From: Bactrocera neohumeralis
Taxonomy: Eukaryota; Arthropoda; Insecta; Diptera; Tephritidae
Assembly (NCBI RefSeq): GCF_024586455.1
Contig: NC_065922.1
Span: 248,001 to 312,000 of the forward strand
DNA length: 64,000 nt
Reading direction: 5' to 3'
Positions 10,393 through 21,377 of the stretch are shown piece after piece. A program made the translations under genes and the position numbers. Position 1 is the first letter of the stretch. Each line of letters begins with the position of its first letter. The notes beneath the pieces were generated by a model. That model did no database searches. It saw only the letters and a program-made list of their open reading frames with translations, and was not told the DNA's origin.

Positions 10393-12338
10393 GTCGAAGT
10401 TACCGATTGTTTAGATTGTAGAAAATTTACGATTACCATCATAAATCATATAGTCATTCAGACATATGTATACCTTTTACAGCGGCATCGTTTCGCTACA
10501 AATTATTTCTAATGTTATTGAAATTTTATTATTTATTTATAACTTGTAAATATTTTTATGTACTAATTTATTTCATAATTCGAATATCCAACTGAACATA
10601 CAACTTTGAAAACCAGTTTGATCAAAATTGGATCTATAGATTTTGTTATATACATACACATTTGCGGACCAATTACATTTTCTTGCTAAGATACAGCTTA
10701 TTTACTAATATGTGACCTATTATATATACACACCATTTTTAATTAGCAAATCATTTTCAACAGTGTATTTGCCCCACTGTTCGATGTGGATAAGAATTAA
10801 TTCGCTAATTTTAGATTAACCAATATAAAACAATTAATGATGGATTAGCTATTATAAAGTATGTTAATCTTTTCCTTTTCCAGACTATTCCCAAAACCTT
10901 ATAGTACATAAATACATACTTACATATGTACGTATGTACAGTATTGATTGATTATGGAATTGCTATTTTAAAGTAACTTAATCTTTTTCCAGACTATTGT
11001 CAAAACTTTTTATTACATATGTATATATTTACATGCATACAGGTACATTCAAATAATTTTTATCCATACGTACATACATATGTTAACAATGTTATTTTAC
11101 CAATATGTTACCAAACGCACTATGTAAAGAATATATGCATATATGCTATTAGTTTAGCACACATATGTACATGGGTACAATTAACTATGAATAACCTCGA
11201 ACAACTTAGTTGCCATTCTACACATTCTACATAATTGTAACTAAATAACCAGTTCAATTTTTAGGTTATAAAAATGCTCAAAAATAATAGTAAATTAAGT
11301 GCTTACATTATTACTTAATACCTACGCTGACCCAACTATAAATGTATACACATCTGATCTAATGTATTTATTTAATTTATATACTTTTAAACTATATAGT
11401 ATATTAAGAATATTGTCAAATGAATTTGCATCTTCACACACTAAATCATTCTCGCGCCTCCTGGGACAAAAAGTTCTGTTGAGGATAAAGATCTTACACA
11501 CATTTCACATTTCTAGGGGAATGCAGTATTTTGAAAAATACTATTATTATTTTATTTGTGGTACTAAGAAACATGTGTAGCGTTTTACAACTTGCAGCTT
11601 ATGAAAAAATGTCAGAGGTGCTGTTTGTGATAAGTTCTGTGTTGATATATTTTTTAATACTTAAGTTATATTTTGAAAACGGAAAGTCGACTATCGTTAA
11701 ATCACATTATCATTTGAACAATTACCTTGCATTTGCGTCAAAAAGAACATATGTATATGTGGATGTCCCTCAAAACCTCATATTTAATTCAATCATGACA
11801 GTCGCCCCTATATAACGAATATCAGAATTTTTGAACATCCTGCTGACTTATTCTATATTATTGGTTTTACACCTTAAATTATTTCCCTGGCTTTGATTCA
11901 TGCAAGTTGCAAGAGTATAAAATGTTCGATTGCACCCGAACTTAGATCTCACTTACTTGTTTGAAACTATTTTTCTATGTATTTCTATTAATTGGCTTAA
12001 AAGTAGTTCATATATAAATAGTGCAACAAAGTAGTTATATATAGTTTATGTATGAATTCATTTGAAATAGTTTATTTACTATTTTTTCTACTTTCTACTC
12101 CAAAAATGCTCAACTATAACCACTAGCAGTAATGCCACGAAAAAGTTCAAATTGAGTTGTTTTCGATCAAAAAAATTTTGAAAATTCAATTGAAATCTAA
12201 ACCGTAAAGGGTCATAGGTTTATCAATTGTCATTCATAAATAAATAATCAATTCCTACTATGTTGATGTTGTAATTATCCGACGGGCAGGAGTGTAAAAT
12301 ATTTGAAAATATGTAAGATTACCAAGTCTACTATATTA
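10393..12338. other. AT-rich intergenic DNA with a small duplication and a repeat tail
   Basis: No gene is supported. A tandem duplication is listed separately. At 11850-11965 there is the tail of the dispersed repeat (TATAAAATGTTCGATTGCAC, then CGAACTTAG). ORFs of 71-94 codons at 11019-11815 lack any recognisable domain. Confidence 0.4.
10845..11035 (+). repeat. Diverged tandem duplication (about 115-bp unit)
   Basis: The block GATTAGCTATTATAAAGTA ... TTTTCCAGACTATTCCCAAA ... TAGTACATA recurs as TGGAATTGCTATTTTAAAGT ... TTTTCCAGACTATTGTCAAA ... TTACATA about 115 bp later. No function is evident. Confidence 0.5.
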
Positions 12339-13088
12339 CAGTTGCGAGCGTTGAAATAGTAGTGCCTATTGGCAAAGAGAGATCATTATTATAGTTATAT
12401 CCTCTGAAGTGTTACGGTCCTGTTATACACAACAATAAGTGTGAAACACTTACCGTTACTTTTTTGTAGTCAATTATTTTGGGATATCTGTTTTTATAAG
12501 TGAGCAATAGAATAGTAGTAAACGGTGAGCTGATTGCAAAGAGATTATTTTTACTAAAAAATATCTTATTTTATCAAACAAAAAGTAAGTTTTCTGGACT
12601 TTTATTTATTAGTCAATGTAAAAAGCAAAACAAATATGACTTTGCACCTTTTAGTGGGTCACGGGAAGCATTGTAGTGAAGAAAAACGAGAATGGATTCA
12701 ATATGTCATAAAGAACGGTAAAACCTACAAGCAGTGAAAAGACTTGTAGAGTGTTCAGCCACAATGATTCGCAATGCTATTATTTATAAAGCAAAGACAA
12801 AAAAATGGCCACAAGGCGGATTCTTTCTGAGAATTTTATACGAATAGTTGTGAGATGTGCTAAGACTCGCCCTAGAACGTCAGCTGTGGAGATTCGGAAC
12901 GAATAGAACCTGTCCTGCGGTGTTCATACAGTGAGAAGACTTCTACGTGAACATAATTTTGTATGTTCGCAATCCTCGAAAAGTACCGTTATTAAAAAAA
13001 AAAAAATATGTAGCACGTCATGTTAAATTCGCCAAAGGACACCTGAATTGGCCGATTGAGAAATGGTGCAAGATCTTGTGGACCGACG

Positions 13089-14389
13089 CACATAGGAGCG
13101 TCCTCAAAAACCGGACAAAATTGAAAATTACAAACTTCAGCGATGATACTCAAAATTGATTTTTTTTGGTACCTACCTAACCGTTCTACAATGAACCGAT
13201 TAAATGAATGACCTTCAGGCCGATATATTGCCACACAAGTAGTCGGAACCTAGACTTCGTTCAGAACGCACGTGCTTACTCTCGAAACTCTCCATTGTTC
13301 TCGAAATTGCAAGTGGTTTTTTTATTGCGTGAACGGAATTCTTGAAAATATTTTTTATGGATTCAGGATGAGTCATTAAAAAAATTAAATTTTTTGTTAT
13401 AGTGTCGGGCGAGGTCGAGCTATGAATTATTTTTCCTAGTAAACTACAGGGTTTCTACTTAACATATAAGCTTAAACATTTTCCCCATTTTTCCCCCCCT
13501 TTAAAAAAAAGCGCGTTGAAAAAAGTTGGTCAGTTGCATAAAATGAGTACTGCTTTATTTATTTATTTTTTAGTTAAATACTGAAATCCTGCTTAATTAT
13601 TCTATACGGGTGGTATATAGATAGTATAAGGGGGCTCTATCGGAGCTGGTGTGAAAATTGGACAATGGGTGTGGCACCGCCCACTTTCTATATTCATTTT
13701 CCTGTGTCACTCTGTGAAAATGAGAAAAATCGGACTACAACCACGCCTAATTCCCATATAACACAATTTAAAATTCCATTTGATTCTTTCACTTTCCAGT
13801 ACACAAATAAAGAATTAATTAATTTAACGGAATAAAATTTTGCGGTAATAATTCCCTTAAAGTAAGCTACCTTTTGACCAATAATTGTCTAAATCCAACC
13901 AAAACTGTTCAAGCCCCTAGGTACCGAATATGTGAACCCGATACCAATAGTTGACTTTTGACCGAAAATATGTGTGAGATATGAAATTGAAATTCACACA
14001 GAATCCTTTTCTGACAATAGTATTTCATTGTGTCAAAAATGGGTTGAATCGGGTCAATACTTTTTTATAGATTTTATCTATTTTTGCTCATCCCACATAC
14101 TACTAATATGCCACATATTCAAAAAAATGTTCCCTCGGTTTCATTTAGGTATCTTAAATACAATCAGCAATCATATGGAGCAAGGTCAAGTGGATGTCAG
14201 AAAATCTGGTCGGCACTACCGCCTTCTCAAATATATTCAATATAAAATGTTCGGTTGCACCCGAACTTAGTCCTTCCTTACTTATTTTATTTTAATATAT
14301 GTATTTAATCATGAATTTTTATTCATTTTCATTCATAAAATCACTTTAAAAAATTGTGTCCGGTTTTTGAGACAAAATGCTCCTATGTG
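13089..14389. mobile_element. Transib-like non-autonomous element with RSS-like ends
   Basis: The 1301-bp insert is bounded by inverted ends CACATAGGAGC...TCAAAAACCGGACA and flanked by the 5-bp direct repeat CGACG (13084-13088, 14390-14394). Transib elements, the relatives of RAG, are known for 5-bp CGNCG-type duplications and ends starting CAC. In the right end the CACATAG heptamer and the TCAAAAACC nonamer are separated by 12 nt; in the left end by 8 nt. No transposase is encoded: the interior is AT-rich, and 13590-14290 is a dispersed repeat, so the element is non-autonomous or itself interrupted. The superfamily is inferred from ends and target only. Confidence 0.65.
13590..14290 (+). repeat. 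Dispersed fly repeat, copy 3 (inside the Transib-like element)
   Basis: It contains GGGTGTGGCACCGCCCACTT, TTGATTCTTTCACTTTCCAG, CCCCTAGGTACCGAATATGT, GTTGACTTTTGACCG and the tail TATAAAATGTTCGGTTGCAC then CCGAACTTAGTCC. It aligns with 34340-35010 in the same order. Confidence 0.65.
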
Positions 14390-15019
14390 CGACGTGTCAT
14401 AAGTTGGTCTATGCGGCAGTAAATGGTCCCGTCAGTATGTAATTCGCCCCCCTAATACAGAGTACGACCCCAGATCCAGCACAAAAACTTTGAAGCATGA
14501 CGGTTCGAGTATCATGATTTCGGGCAGTTTTTCTTACAGAGGTGTAGGTCCAATTCACAAGATTACTGGCATAATGGACCGATACACATATGTGGATATA
14601 ATGTAGAACATTATGATACCATTTTCCGAAGAGGACATGTCGCTGAAATGGATATTTCAGCAGGATAATGACCCGAAGCTATCCATTAGGGTGCCAAAGC
14701 AATGGTTTCGGGCCGATGGAATTGAGGCCATGGATTGGCCAGCTCAATCCCCTGGCCCCAATTCTATTAAAAACCGTTGGTCAGATGTCAAGAAAGCCGT
14801 GTGAAATGATAAACTCATAAACAACAATGAGTTGTGGACCATAGTGGAGCAATCATGGCAGAGCATACCACTGAAAAGATGCCAGAGTATCGTAGGTTCT
14901 AGGAAGAAGCGTTGTATTGCTCTTATCAAAAATCATGGCCATGCTACCAAGTACTAAGATCTCGTATAGTATTTAAAAAAAATTTTCTTCTTTACTACTA
15001 TTTTACTGCTCCCAACAAT

Positions 15020-15075
15020 TTTCATACATAAACATATCTTTGTAAATAAACATATCTTTGTAAATAAACATATCT
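15020..15075 (+). repeat. Short tandem repeat, 18-bp unit, about three copies
   Basis: AAACATATCTTTGTAAAT is repeated almost exactly, followed by a partial unit. It lies in the 3' flank of the Tc1-like transposase. Confidence 0.7.
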
Positions 15076-15199
15076 TGCACATATTCAAATCAAAATATTT
15101 TTAGGAATAAACATAGCCTGGAAAATATGTTCCACTTTTGCATTTCAATGGATGTTAAAATTGTTTGGTATTTTACATAACTCACAGATATGTAAAACT

Positions 15200-16014
15200 T
15201 GTAATGGGGTTTCGTCCATAGCTGAGGTATGCTCAGCCGCTCCAGGGTCAGCCTTGGGACCCACGAACACTTAGCAAAAAAGAGACGAGTTTTATCCTCG
15301 TAAAGTTATATCCACACCCCCACCCCTTATGCGTACAGCCAGACCAGCGTGATGTATACAGTGGTGATGAAAACGAACGAGATTGGCAAGCCAGGCGTTG
15401 ACGCTTGTTGAAGCTGGCACGGTGATGAAAACGAACGGAATTGGTAAGCCAGGCGTTGACGCTTGTTGCGACTGGCACGGTGATGAAAATGAACGGAATC
15501 CTCTGTGTAGGAGAGATTTTATTAATAGCCAACCCTCTTTGTTGGCCTCCAGCTATCAATTGTCTTGCACTGTCCTTACATTACATGTCGCCTGTTAGTC
15601 GCGTTAGTTTTAATAACGGTGCCGTAAGCAGCGGTACTGACGCCACGTGTTCTCGACGCGGCTACGGCAGTGCCATCGCGAGCTTTGGCATCACCCAGCG
15701 GTGATGCCTTTGCTGCGCAAGGCACGCGAATTCCCTCAACTACCGGGCAGGGCCATCGCGAGCACTGCCATCACCCGGCGGTGATGCCTTTTCTGCGCGA
15801 GGCTGCACAGCGCAGCTTTCGTCACCGTAGCGAGGTAAGTATGCGTATGGTGCGTTAGGACGTATGGTGGAAAGCTCTAGCAGCTTTCAACATCGTAGTG
15901 AGGTAAGTTGTGTGCGTATGGTGCGGGTACATGATGTAAGTCTCTAGCAGCGTTCAATATCATAGTGAGGTAAGTTGACGTAAATTATTGTAAGGTGGTA
16001 AAAGCCACGTTACA
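15200..16014 (+). mobile_element. TGTAA...TTACA element copy 1 (solo-LTR or Ginger-like), 815 bp
   Basis: It starts TGTAATGGGGTTTCGTCC and ends GCCACGTTACA, flanked by AACT at 15196-15199 and 16015-16018. A 5'-TG...CA-3' unit with a 4-bp duplication fits a solo LTR; a Ginger-type DNA transposon is the alternative. It is GC-richer than its surroundings. It contains about two 58-bp minisatellite units (GGTGATGAAAACGAACG ...) near 15365-15480 and a second set of about 80-bp repeats (TCTAGCAGC..., GTGAGGTAAGTT) at 15810-15985. The copy at 27942-28717 shares both ends. Small ORFs inside are made by the minisatellite. Confidence 0.7.
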
Positions 16015-16092
16015 AACTCTAACACCCACTACTATTTCACTGCTCGCAGCTGTACATACAAAATATCCCAAGATTGCTTAAATATTTGCGAT

Positions 16093-16098
16093 TTTATT
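16093..16098 (-). terminator. Candidate polyadenylation signal for the helicase gene
   Basis: AATAAA on the minus strand, about 310 nt past the stop codon at 16407 and just outside the Tc1-like element. Confidence 0.4.
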
Positions 16099-16406
16099 AT
16101 AATAATTTTAATGTCTCATATTTTAAAATCCTAGGGAGCTTATAATAGAGATAATGAGAATACACCAGTTAAAAAAATTTTTGTTTACGGTTTTTGAATC
16201 AAAAAAAATCTTACATATTTACAAAGCTAGCATTGAAAATATTTTTATAGTTGAACATCAGCTTCAATATTTAATGAATTATGTATTTACATATATAATA
16301 TGGATATATCAAATTTCATATTAAAAATACATAATACAGTTACTAAATTAAGACAGTACTTGCGGTATTAAGTATTACAATACATATAGGTAAAAACACG
16401 TGTAAT

Positions 16407-19400
16407 TTATGTTGGAAAAATATTTTCTAAACTATGAAGAAGTTTTTGTATGCAATAAACTGAAGTTGATGTTTGCATACAATGTCCACTTCTTAAAAAT
16501 GCTTCAAATTGAGATTTAATTAGAACTCGAAGTTGTAAGAGCATTTTAGCGTCTTTGGTAGGTAATTCAAATTTTATCCAATGATCTAAAGACATTATAG
16601 CGCTTTGGTTATTAGCTGCTGTAGGTTCTGATAATGAAAGTGCTTTTACGCTTTTATTCAGTAATTCGTTTATTTTTGCATCTGAACTATCTTCTTTTAA
16701 CTCTAAAAGCGGTTCTTCGTTATCTGAAACTTCAGAGTTGTCTGATATATCTTCATCCAGTAAACAATCTTTGCCACAGTGAAGAATAATAACTACTGGT
16801 GAAACTATGGTGTTCATGTTTATGGAACAAGTTTTCCCAACACGTGTTTTTTCATAGAATACCACCCAATCATATGGTAACTCATCAATGAATTCTTTAA
16901 AATTCTTCATGCCAGGTGGGTTCAATGCGGATGTCCGTTGTAGAAGCAATCGTTTCTCGGCCCCTGATATTAGAGTTTTATGTTCACGATCAATTACTGC
17001 CACATTAGGATAGAAGCCGGCAACCAAACAGCAACGAACAATATTCCAGTCATCATTGAATAGAGATGCTTCTTGGCCAACATGAAATTTTTGTGATGAC
17101 AGGTCAGCTATTTGACGCCGTGTTGCGCAAAATGTTTCCATTGCAGAGTGTGACAGAAAGTATTTGCTACAGAACTCACGAACACGTTTTTTATTGTTAC
17201 GAACCGAGCAATAAGATTTATATAACAACAATATACCCAGCTGATCACTAAAAGTCTTTCCTGCAAAAGATTTACGCTGAAATGAAGCATGACCTTGGGC
17301 TGCACGGTCTGTAGGTAAGATGAAAGGATCTTTTACAGAGTGATAAGCGACAATTGTCAATATAGAATCAAAACATTTTAAAAAAATTCCGTACATCAAG
17401 CACTTGCCAAGCTGAACATCTAGGGGAATTTCAACCAGATGTCTGCCTAACTCCGTAACGTTTTCATCGCCATCAAAAACTTCTAGTATTTGCAGTTTTT
17501 TAATAGCATTCTGTACACTTACGTTTGAAGGAGGGTTTAAAGAACGAGCTAAATATGATTGTACATCGCTTTGACGATCTAGCGTCTTTGCGTACAAGCA
17601 AATTTCGGTCAAGGGAATCCGCATAAATTCGGGAACGCTAAACTTTGGCATATACTCATATGTTGCCGTAGAAAATAATCGATAACAAACACCATTCTGA
17701 GTCCGACCAGCACGTCCAGACCGTTGATTTGCGTCTGCTTTTGATATCCATACTGACTGAAGTTGAGACGATTCCGTTATTGAATCATGCGTTTTCATTT
17801 TAACTTTTCCCGAATCAATAATGTAGGCCAAATCTGGTATTGTTATTGATGTCTGCCCAATATTTGTAGACAGTATTATTTTTCGAACTGAATGTCTTTG
17901 CAGGGCTTCGATCTGATCGTTTGAATCCATCTGACCATGAAGAATACATATCCGAAATGTATTAACTGGAAGTGTACTTTGAATAAGATCTCTTTGTTGC
18001 ACTATATCATTGTATCCTGGCAGAAATACCATGATAGCACCAGGGTGGGGACTACGATAAAGACCTTCTATTAGTGATAAAATCAGATCATGATCAACTT
18101 CATTCTCATCATTAAATTGCTTCTGATAGGCATATAAAATACGTTGCTTTTCGTGCAATTCCTCGGTTAATATCATTTGTTCTTTCTGGACGATATCCAG
18201 ACTTTGCAATATTTTCATACAAATTTTATCCGAATGCATGTTCGCGTAATCGAGAGCAGTTAAGCCTTCGACATTAACTAGATGGACATTAGCTTTATGA
18301 TGCAGAAATAGTTTCAAATATTTTGGCAAATTACATTTACTAGCTGCCATAAGTGCGGTTGTTCCTATAACATATTTAAAAATTATTATAGTTAAAAATA
18401 ATTATATGAATTATTTTCTTACCTGTTCGAGAATGCACCGTATCTACTGGCATACCTTCACTTTCAACAAAATACTGAATTTGATCAAACAAAGCGAATA
18501 GTTCCTCTTCGCATTGGTAGTTTTCAGCAAAGCACTGATCAATAAGTGCATCTAAACTGAGTTGTAAATGTGTATCATTTATATTTGATTGCATCCCATT
18601 TGATTTGCTCTCATCTTTGTAAGTGTTCGTATATATTTCCCTACACTTTGTTGTGCCGATTTCGTTCATTGAGCGTAAATACTTGTCCATTAAAGCGGTT
18701 CGATAGCCCGTCCGATAAAGAATGTCTTCAAGGTGGAAAATTTTTACATTATAACCCTGACCGGGTACATTTACCACTGGGCAATTTTCGAAGTATTTTG
18801 ACAATAAATTTATATCCATTGTAGCTGACATTAGAATAACTTTGAAATCTTTATTTTTCCGTAGTTGGTCCTTAATGGTTATAAGTATAAAATCCGTGTA
18901 CTTATCTCGTTCGTGAATTTCGTCAATTACTAAATGAGATATTTTTCGAAAGAAATCATTCGCGTCAGTCATTATGGATCGTAGTAGACAACCACTTGTT
19001 GTGTAGATTAAATTTGTATTTTTCTGAACGCGACCTTAAAATTGATATTATGGCATTATAAAAGCGAAATCTTTTTTGACACTTATCCCTTACATACTTT
19101 CCAAACGTATTTGATAACCAACAGTATCTCCAATTTGTTCACCCCTTTCTTCTGCCACTCTATTGGCGACAGAAACCGCTGCTACTCGTCTCGGTTGTGT
19201 AACCACTACTCTACATGGACGACTTCTACGCGTACTATCGTTTAAAATATATTGTGGCACTTGGGTGGTTTTCCCCGAACCAGTTTCTCCACTAATAATG
19301 AAAATCTGAAATCTTGTACATAATTAAAAAAAACTTAGTTTCCATTAATTTGATTTACTCACGTGACTTTCTTTCAAAATTTTATTTATTTCATCTTGAT

Positions 19401-19935
19401 AAAAGTAAATTGGAAGTTCTCTTTTGTCTCGATAAAGCTCGGTAGATATGCGCTTTGGATGGGGTGGCACAAGACGTGGTCCCAATCCTCCTAATAGAGC
19501 CTCGCTACGCAGTCGGTTCTTGTTTTGTAGACGTTGCCGACGTTCAAGTGCGCTTCTCTCAGTTGAAGGGGTGTCATATAAATGTAATTTTTCCAATACC
19601 GATCGACTAGCAGACGACAATTCAATTTTACGTAAACACCCTGAAGATTTTAGACGTTTACGGTGTGTAATATGTAATACGCGGTTATTTTTCGAGCCAT
19701 AACTTCGCGACAATAGTCCAAGGCGAGCAATATATTTATGAGCATATTTCCTTTGGGCATTGGATAACCCTGGAATAATCAACTCAACATCTGTACCGGC
19801 TATAAACTCTGATATGCGCTGTTGCAATTGTAACCGGTCGCCTTCAGGTAAATTTACTTCATTGTGTACGTTTTTTCCTTTATTACGGGATCTTGTCGTC
19901 ATCATTTGTTTTGCAATGTTTTCATCTTCAGTCAT
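16407..19935 (-). CDS. bgcn: R3H / DExH-box RNA helicase with ankyrin repeats, bgcn/YTHDC2-like
   Basis: Exons 19935-19363, 19305-19098, 19034-18423 and 18364-16407 join in frame to 1116 aa; introns are 57, 63 and 58 nt with GT-AG ends. An R3H-like region lies near residues 30-95. RecA1 carries GETGSGKT (197-204), DEIH (298-301) and SAT (330-332). An ankyrin segment follows (about 465-525). RecA2 carries FLPG (578-581), STNIGQTSIT (630-639) and QRSGRAGR (678-685). A ratchet/OB-type C-terminal region follows, and there is no YTH domain. This order is that of YTHDC2 and of fly Bgcn, which pairs with Bam to repress translation in germline cyst differentiation. D. melanogaster Bgcn is reported to lack key ATPase residues; here they are present. 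It is divergent from the ORF at 20237, 301 bp between starts. Orthology to bgcn is inferred. Confidence 0.85.
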
Positions 19936-20236
19936 TTTTACTTATTGATACTCTGAATTTTTCAACTTTTGAAAGCCTTTATAAAACTTTATTCGGATCC
20001 TTTATATCAAATACATCAGCAAAATTTTCATCACCTCTTTACATCTGTTCTTGAATTAGTAAACTACCAATAATGAAATTTCACCACAACTGTAAGAGTG
20101 TTCACACAAAGAACATTTAGTATCTCATGATGAGTGTCTACATGTGTTGGGATTTTAAAATTTAATGGGTAATGTTTTGGATTTTGATGTGCCAACAAAT
20201 TCAAATGTTGGCAATATAGGCCCTTAAGTTATTTCA

Positions 20237-20578
20237 ATGAACACAAACGTAGAACTAAATGAATTGTTCCCATTCAATTCGTATGAGTATGAAATAGTAT
20301 ATTTGACAGCAAACAGCAAGTTGCACTATATTATTAAAAATCATGCAAAATTTTCAAAATTTTTAATCGATTTCCATGACGACGGAATGTTTCCATACGT
20401 AATGGACTCAATAAGGACAGAATTCTGCCTCTACAATAACAACAACGACGGTGTCTTGAATTTTTTTAGTGATTATCTAGTTGCTTGCAGCCTACGACAA
20501 TTCAAATTAATTTTGAAAAGTAGTTTGTGTGATCAACTTGATAGCAATTTCCTGATGCGTAAGTCCGCGATTACATGA
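20237..20578 (+). CDS. Uncharacterised small protein, possibly interrupted at its 3' end
   Basis: A 113-codon ORF starts TTTCAATG with a neutral composition (ELNELFPFNSYEYEIVYLTA near the start, DDGMFPYVMDSIRTEFCLY mid-protein). I do not recognise it. Its last coding bases CTGATGCGTAAGT run into a transposon-like inverted repeat at 20565. Either GTAAGT is a real donor to an exon at 20730 (acceptor TTCCTTATAG), adding about 15 residues, or the gene was truncated by the insertion. In the second case the 8-bp GCGTAAGT at 21220-21227 continues the old frame for about 11 more codons (KFQGSQSLFLDI, stop). It shares the 301-bp upstream gap with the helicase gene. Confidence 0.5.
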   Translation: MNTNVELNELFPFNSYEYEIVYLTANSKLHYIIKNHAKFSKFLIDFHDDGMFPYVMDSIRTEFCLYNNNNDGVLNFFSDYLVACSLRQFKLILKSSLCDQLDSNFLMRKSAIT

Positions 20579-21219
20579 AGCAACTTTTGTTGGTAATTCT
20601 CGGGCGATTCTCTTTTGCTGTCGCCCATTACCTTCACACGAGCAACTTGTGTTGCGCAACTCTGTTCGAGTTTTTTTCTCATTCCCTTTCACTTTACTTT
20701 AACCCATTGTCGTTTTTTTTTCCTTATAGGTATTTGGGCCACTCTATCACATATATTAATCAGCTCTGTCAATTAAGAAATACATTTTAATTATTAAAAC
20801 AAACATATATCACCCTTTTTACTATCGTCTGAATCAATTTGTATGGCTTCCTCCATACATTTCACAATATCTTTAATTAATTAGATTTTTTCGTCATACT
20901 CCATTTTCTAAAATATTTATATTATATTATGTATATTTGTATACATATTTGCAAATTACTTACCAAAAGATGAAATTAAATTTTGTAAATATATTCAAAA
21001 TATTAATTTCAAAAAAAGATACGCAAATGCAACTATGTACTACGAAAGAAAGAACACGAATGCTGAAAAACGTCGCAGCGAACTGTTACGAATAAGAACA
21101 CAAAGCGAGTTGCTGAATACTGGAAACTCGGCGCGATTCCCCTCTCCCTGTCGCCCCTCGCCTATGAACCAAGAGTTGCCGCAACAAAAGTTGCCTCGTG
21201 TAATAAGGCTCTAACTGCA
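20565..21219. mobile_element. Inverted-repeat element (about 655 bp) within or next to the small ORF
   Basis: The left arm ATTACATGAAGCAACTTTTG and the right arm (inward) ATTACACGAGGCAACTTTTG match over about 24 bp. The 8-bp word GCGTAAGT lies directly outside both ends (20557-20564 and 21220-21227), as for a hAT/P-type 8-bp duplication. However, the right arm extends some 11 bp further (TGCAGTTAGAG), so the exact left end is uncertain. There is no transposase. Confidence 0.5.
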
Positions 21220-21377
21220 GCGTAAGTTTCAGGGTTCTCAAAGTTTGTTTCTAGATATTTGAAAAGTCGATAACTAGCTTATCTGTATTCGATTGATTAA
21301 TCTCATATCTTAAAACATGTTTCATACAACTTTTTTATTTTAAAGTAATTGCCTAAAATAATAAAGTTATTGTCAAA

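Larger units (their letters stand above)
12634..14957 (+). pseudogene. Tc1-like transposase, split and frameshifted
   Basis: It starts MTLHLLVGHGKHCSEEKREW (helix-turn-helix region). It continues in broken frames to a motif equivalent to ILWTD, where the Transib-like element enters at 13088. It resumes after 14395 with GLCGSKWSRQYVIRPPN, then KHDGSSIMISG, FQQDNDPK (second Asp) and DWPAQSPGPNSI, and ends ALIKNHGHATKY at 14957. Across the insertion the reading TD-V-S-stop-V aligns with the usual TDESKI, showing the insertion is clean. Several stops make it a pseudogene. Confidence 0.75.
12339..16052 (+). mobile_element. Tc1-like DNA transposon with IR/DR ends, interrupted by two other elements
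   Basis: The left end is CAGTTGCGAGCGTTGAAATA after TA (12337-12338). The right end, read inward on the minus strand, is CAGCTGCGAGCAGTGAAATA, with TA at 16053-16054. A second copy of the end motif lies inside each end (about 12499-12524 and 14991-15012), giving the paired inverted/direct repeat structure of Tc1-family elements. It carries a broken transposase (12634-14957), a Transib-like insertion (13089-14389) and a TGTAA...TTACA insertion (15200-16014). Without these insertions it would be about 1.6 kb, normal for Tc1. It is inactive. Confidence 0.8.

Noticed and set aside
11299..11815. Two ORFs of 93 and 94 codons
   Set aside because: Overlapping frames, low-complexity composition, no domain, no splice or promoter support.
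13089..14389. Inverted ends as a simple inversion of Tc1 sequence
   Set aside because: The 5-bp direct duplication and exact restoration of the transposase frame show an insertion.
15248..15858. Overlapping ORFs on both strands
   Set aside because: Produced by the 58-bp minisatellite inside a repeat element; the same artefact occurs at 28034-28474.
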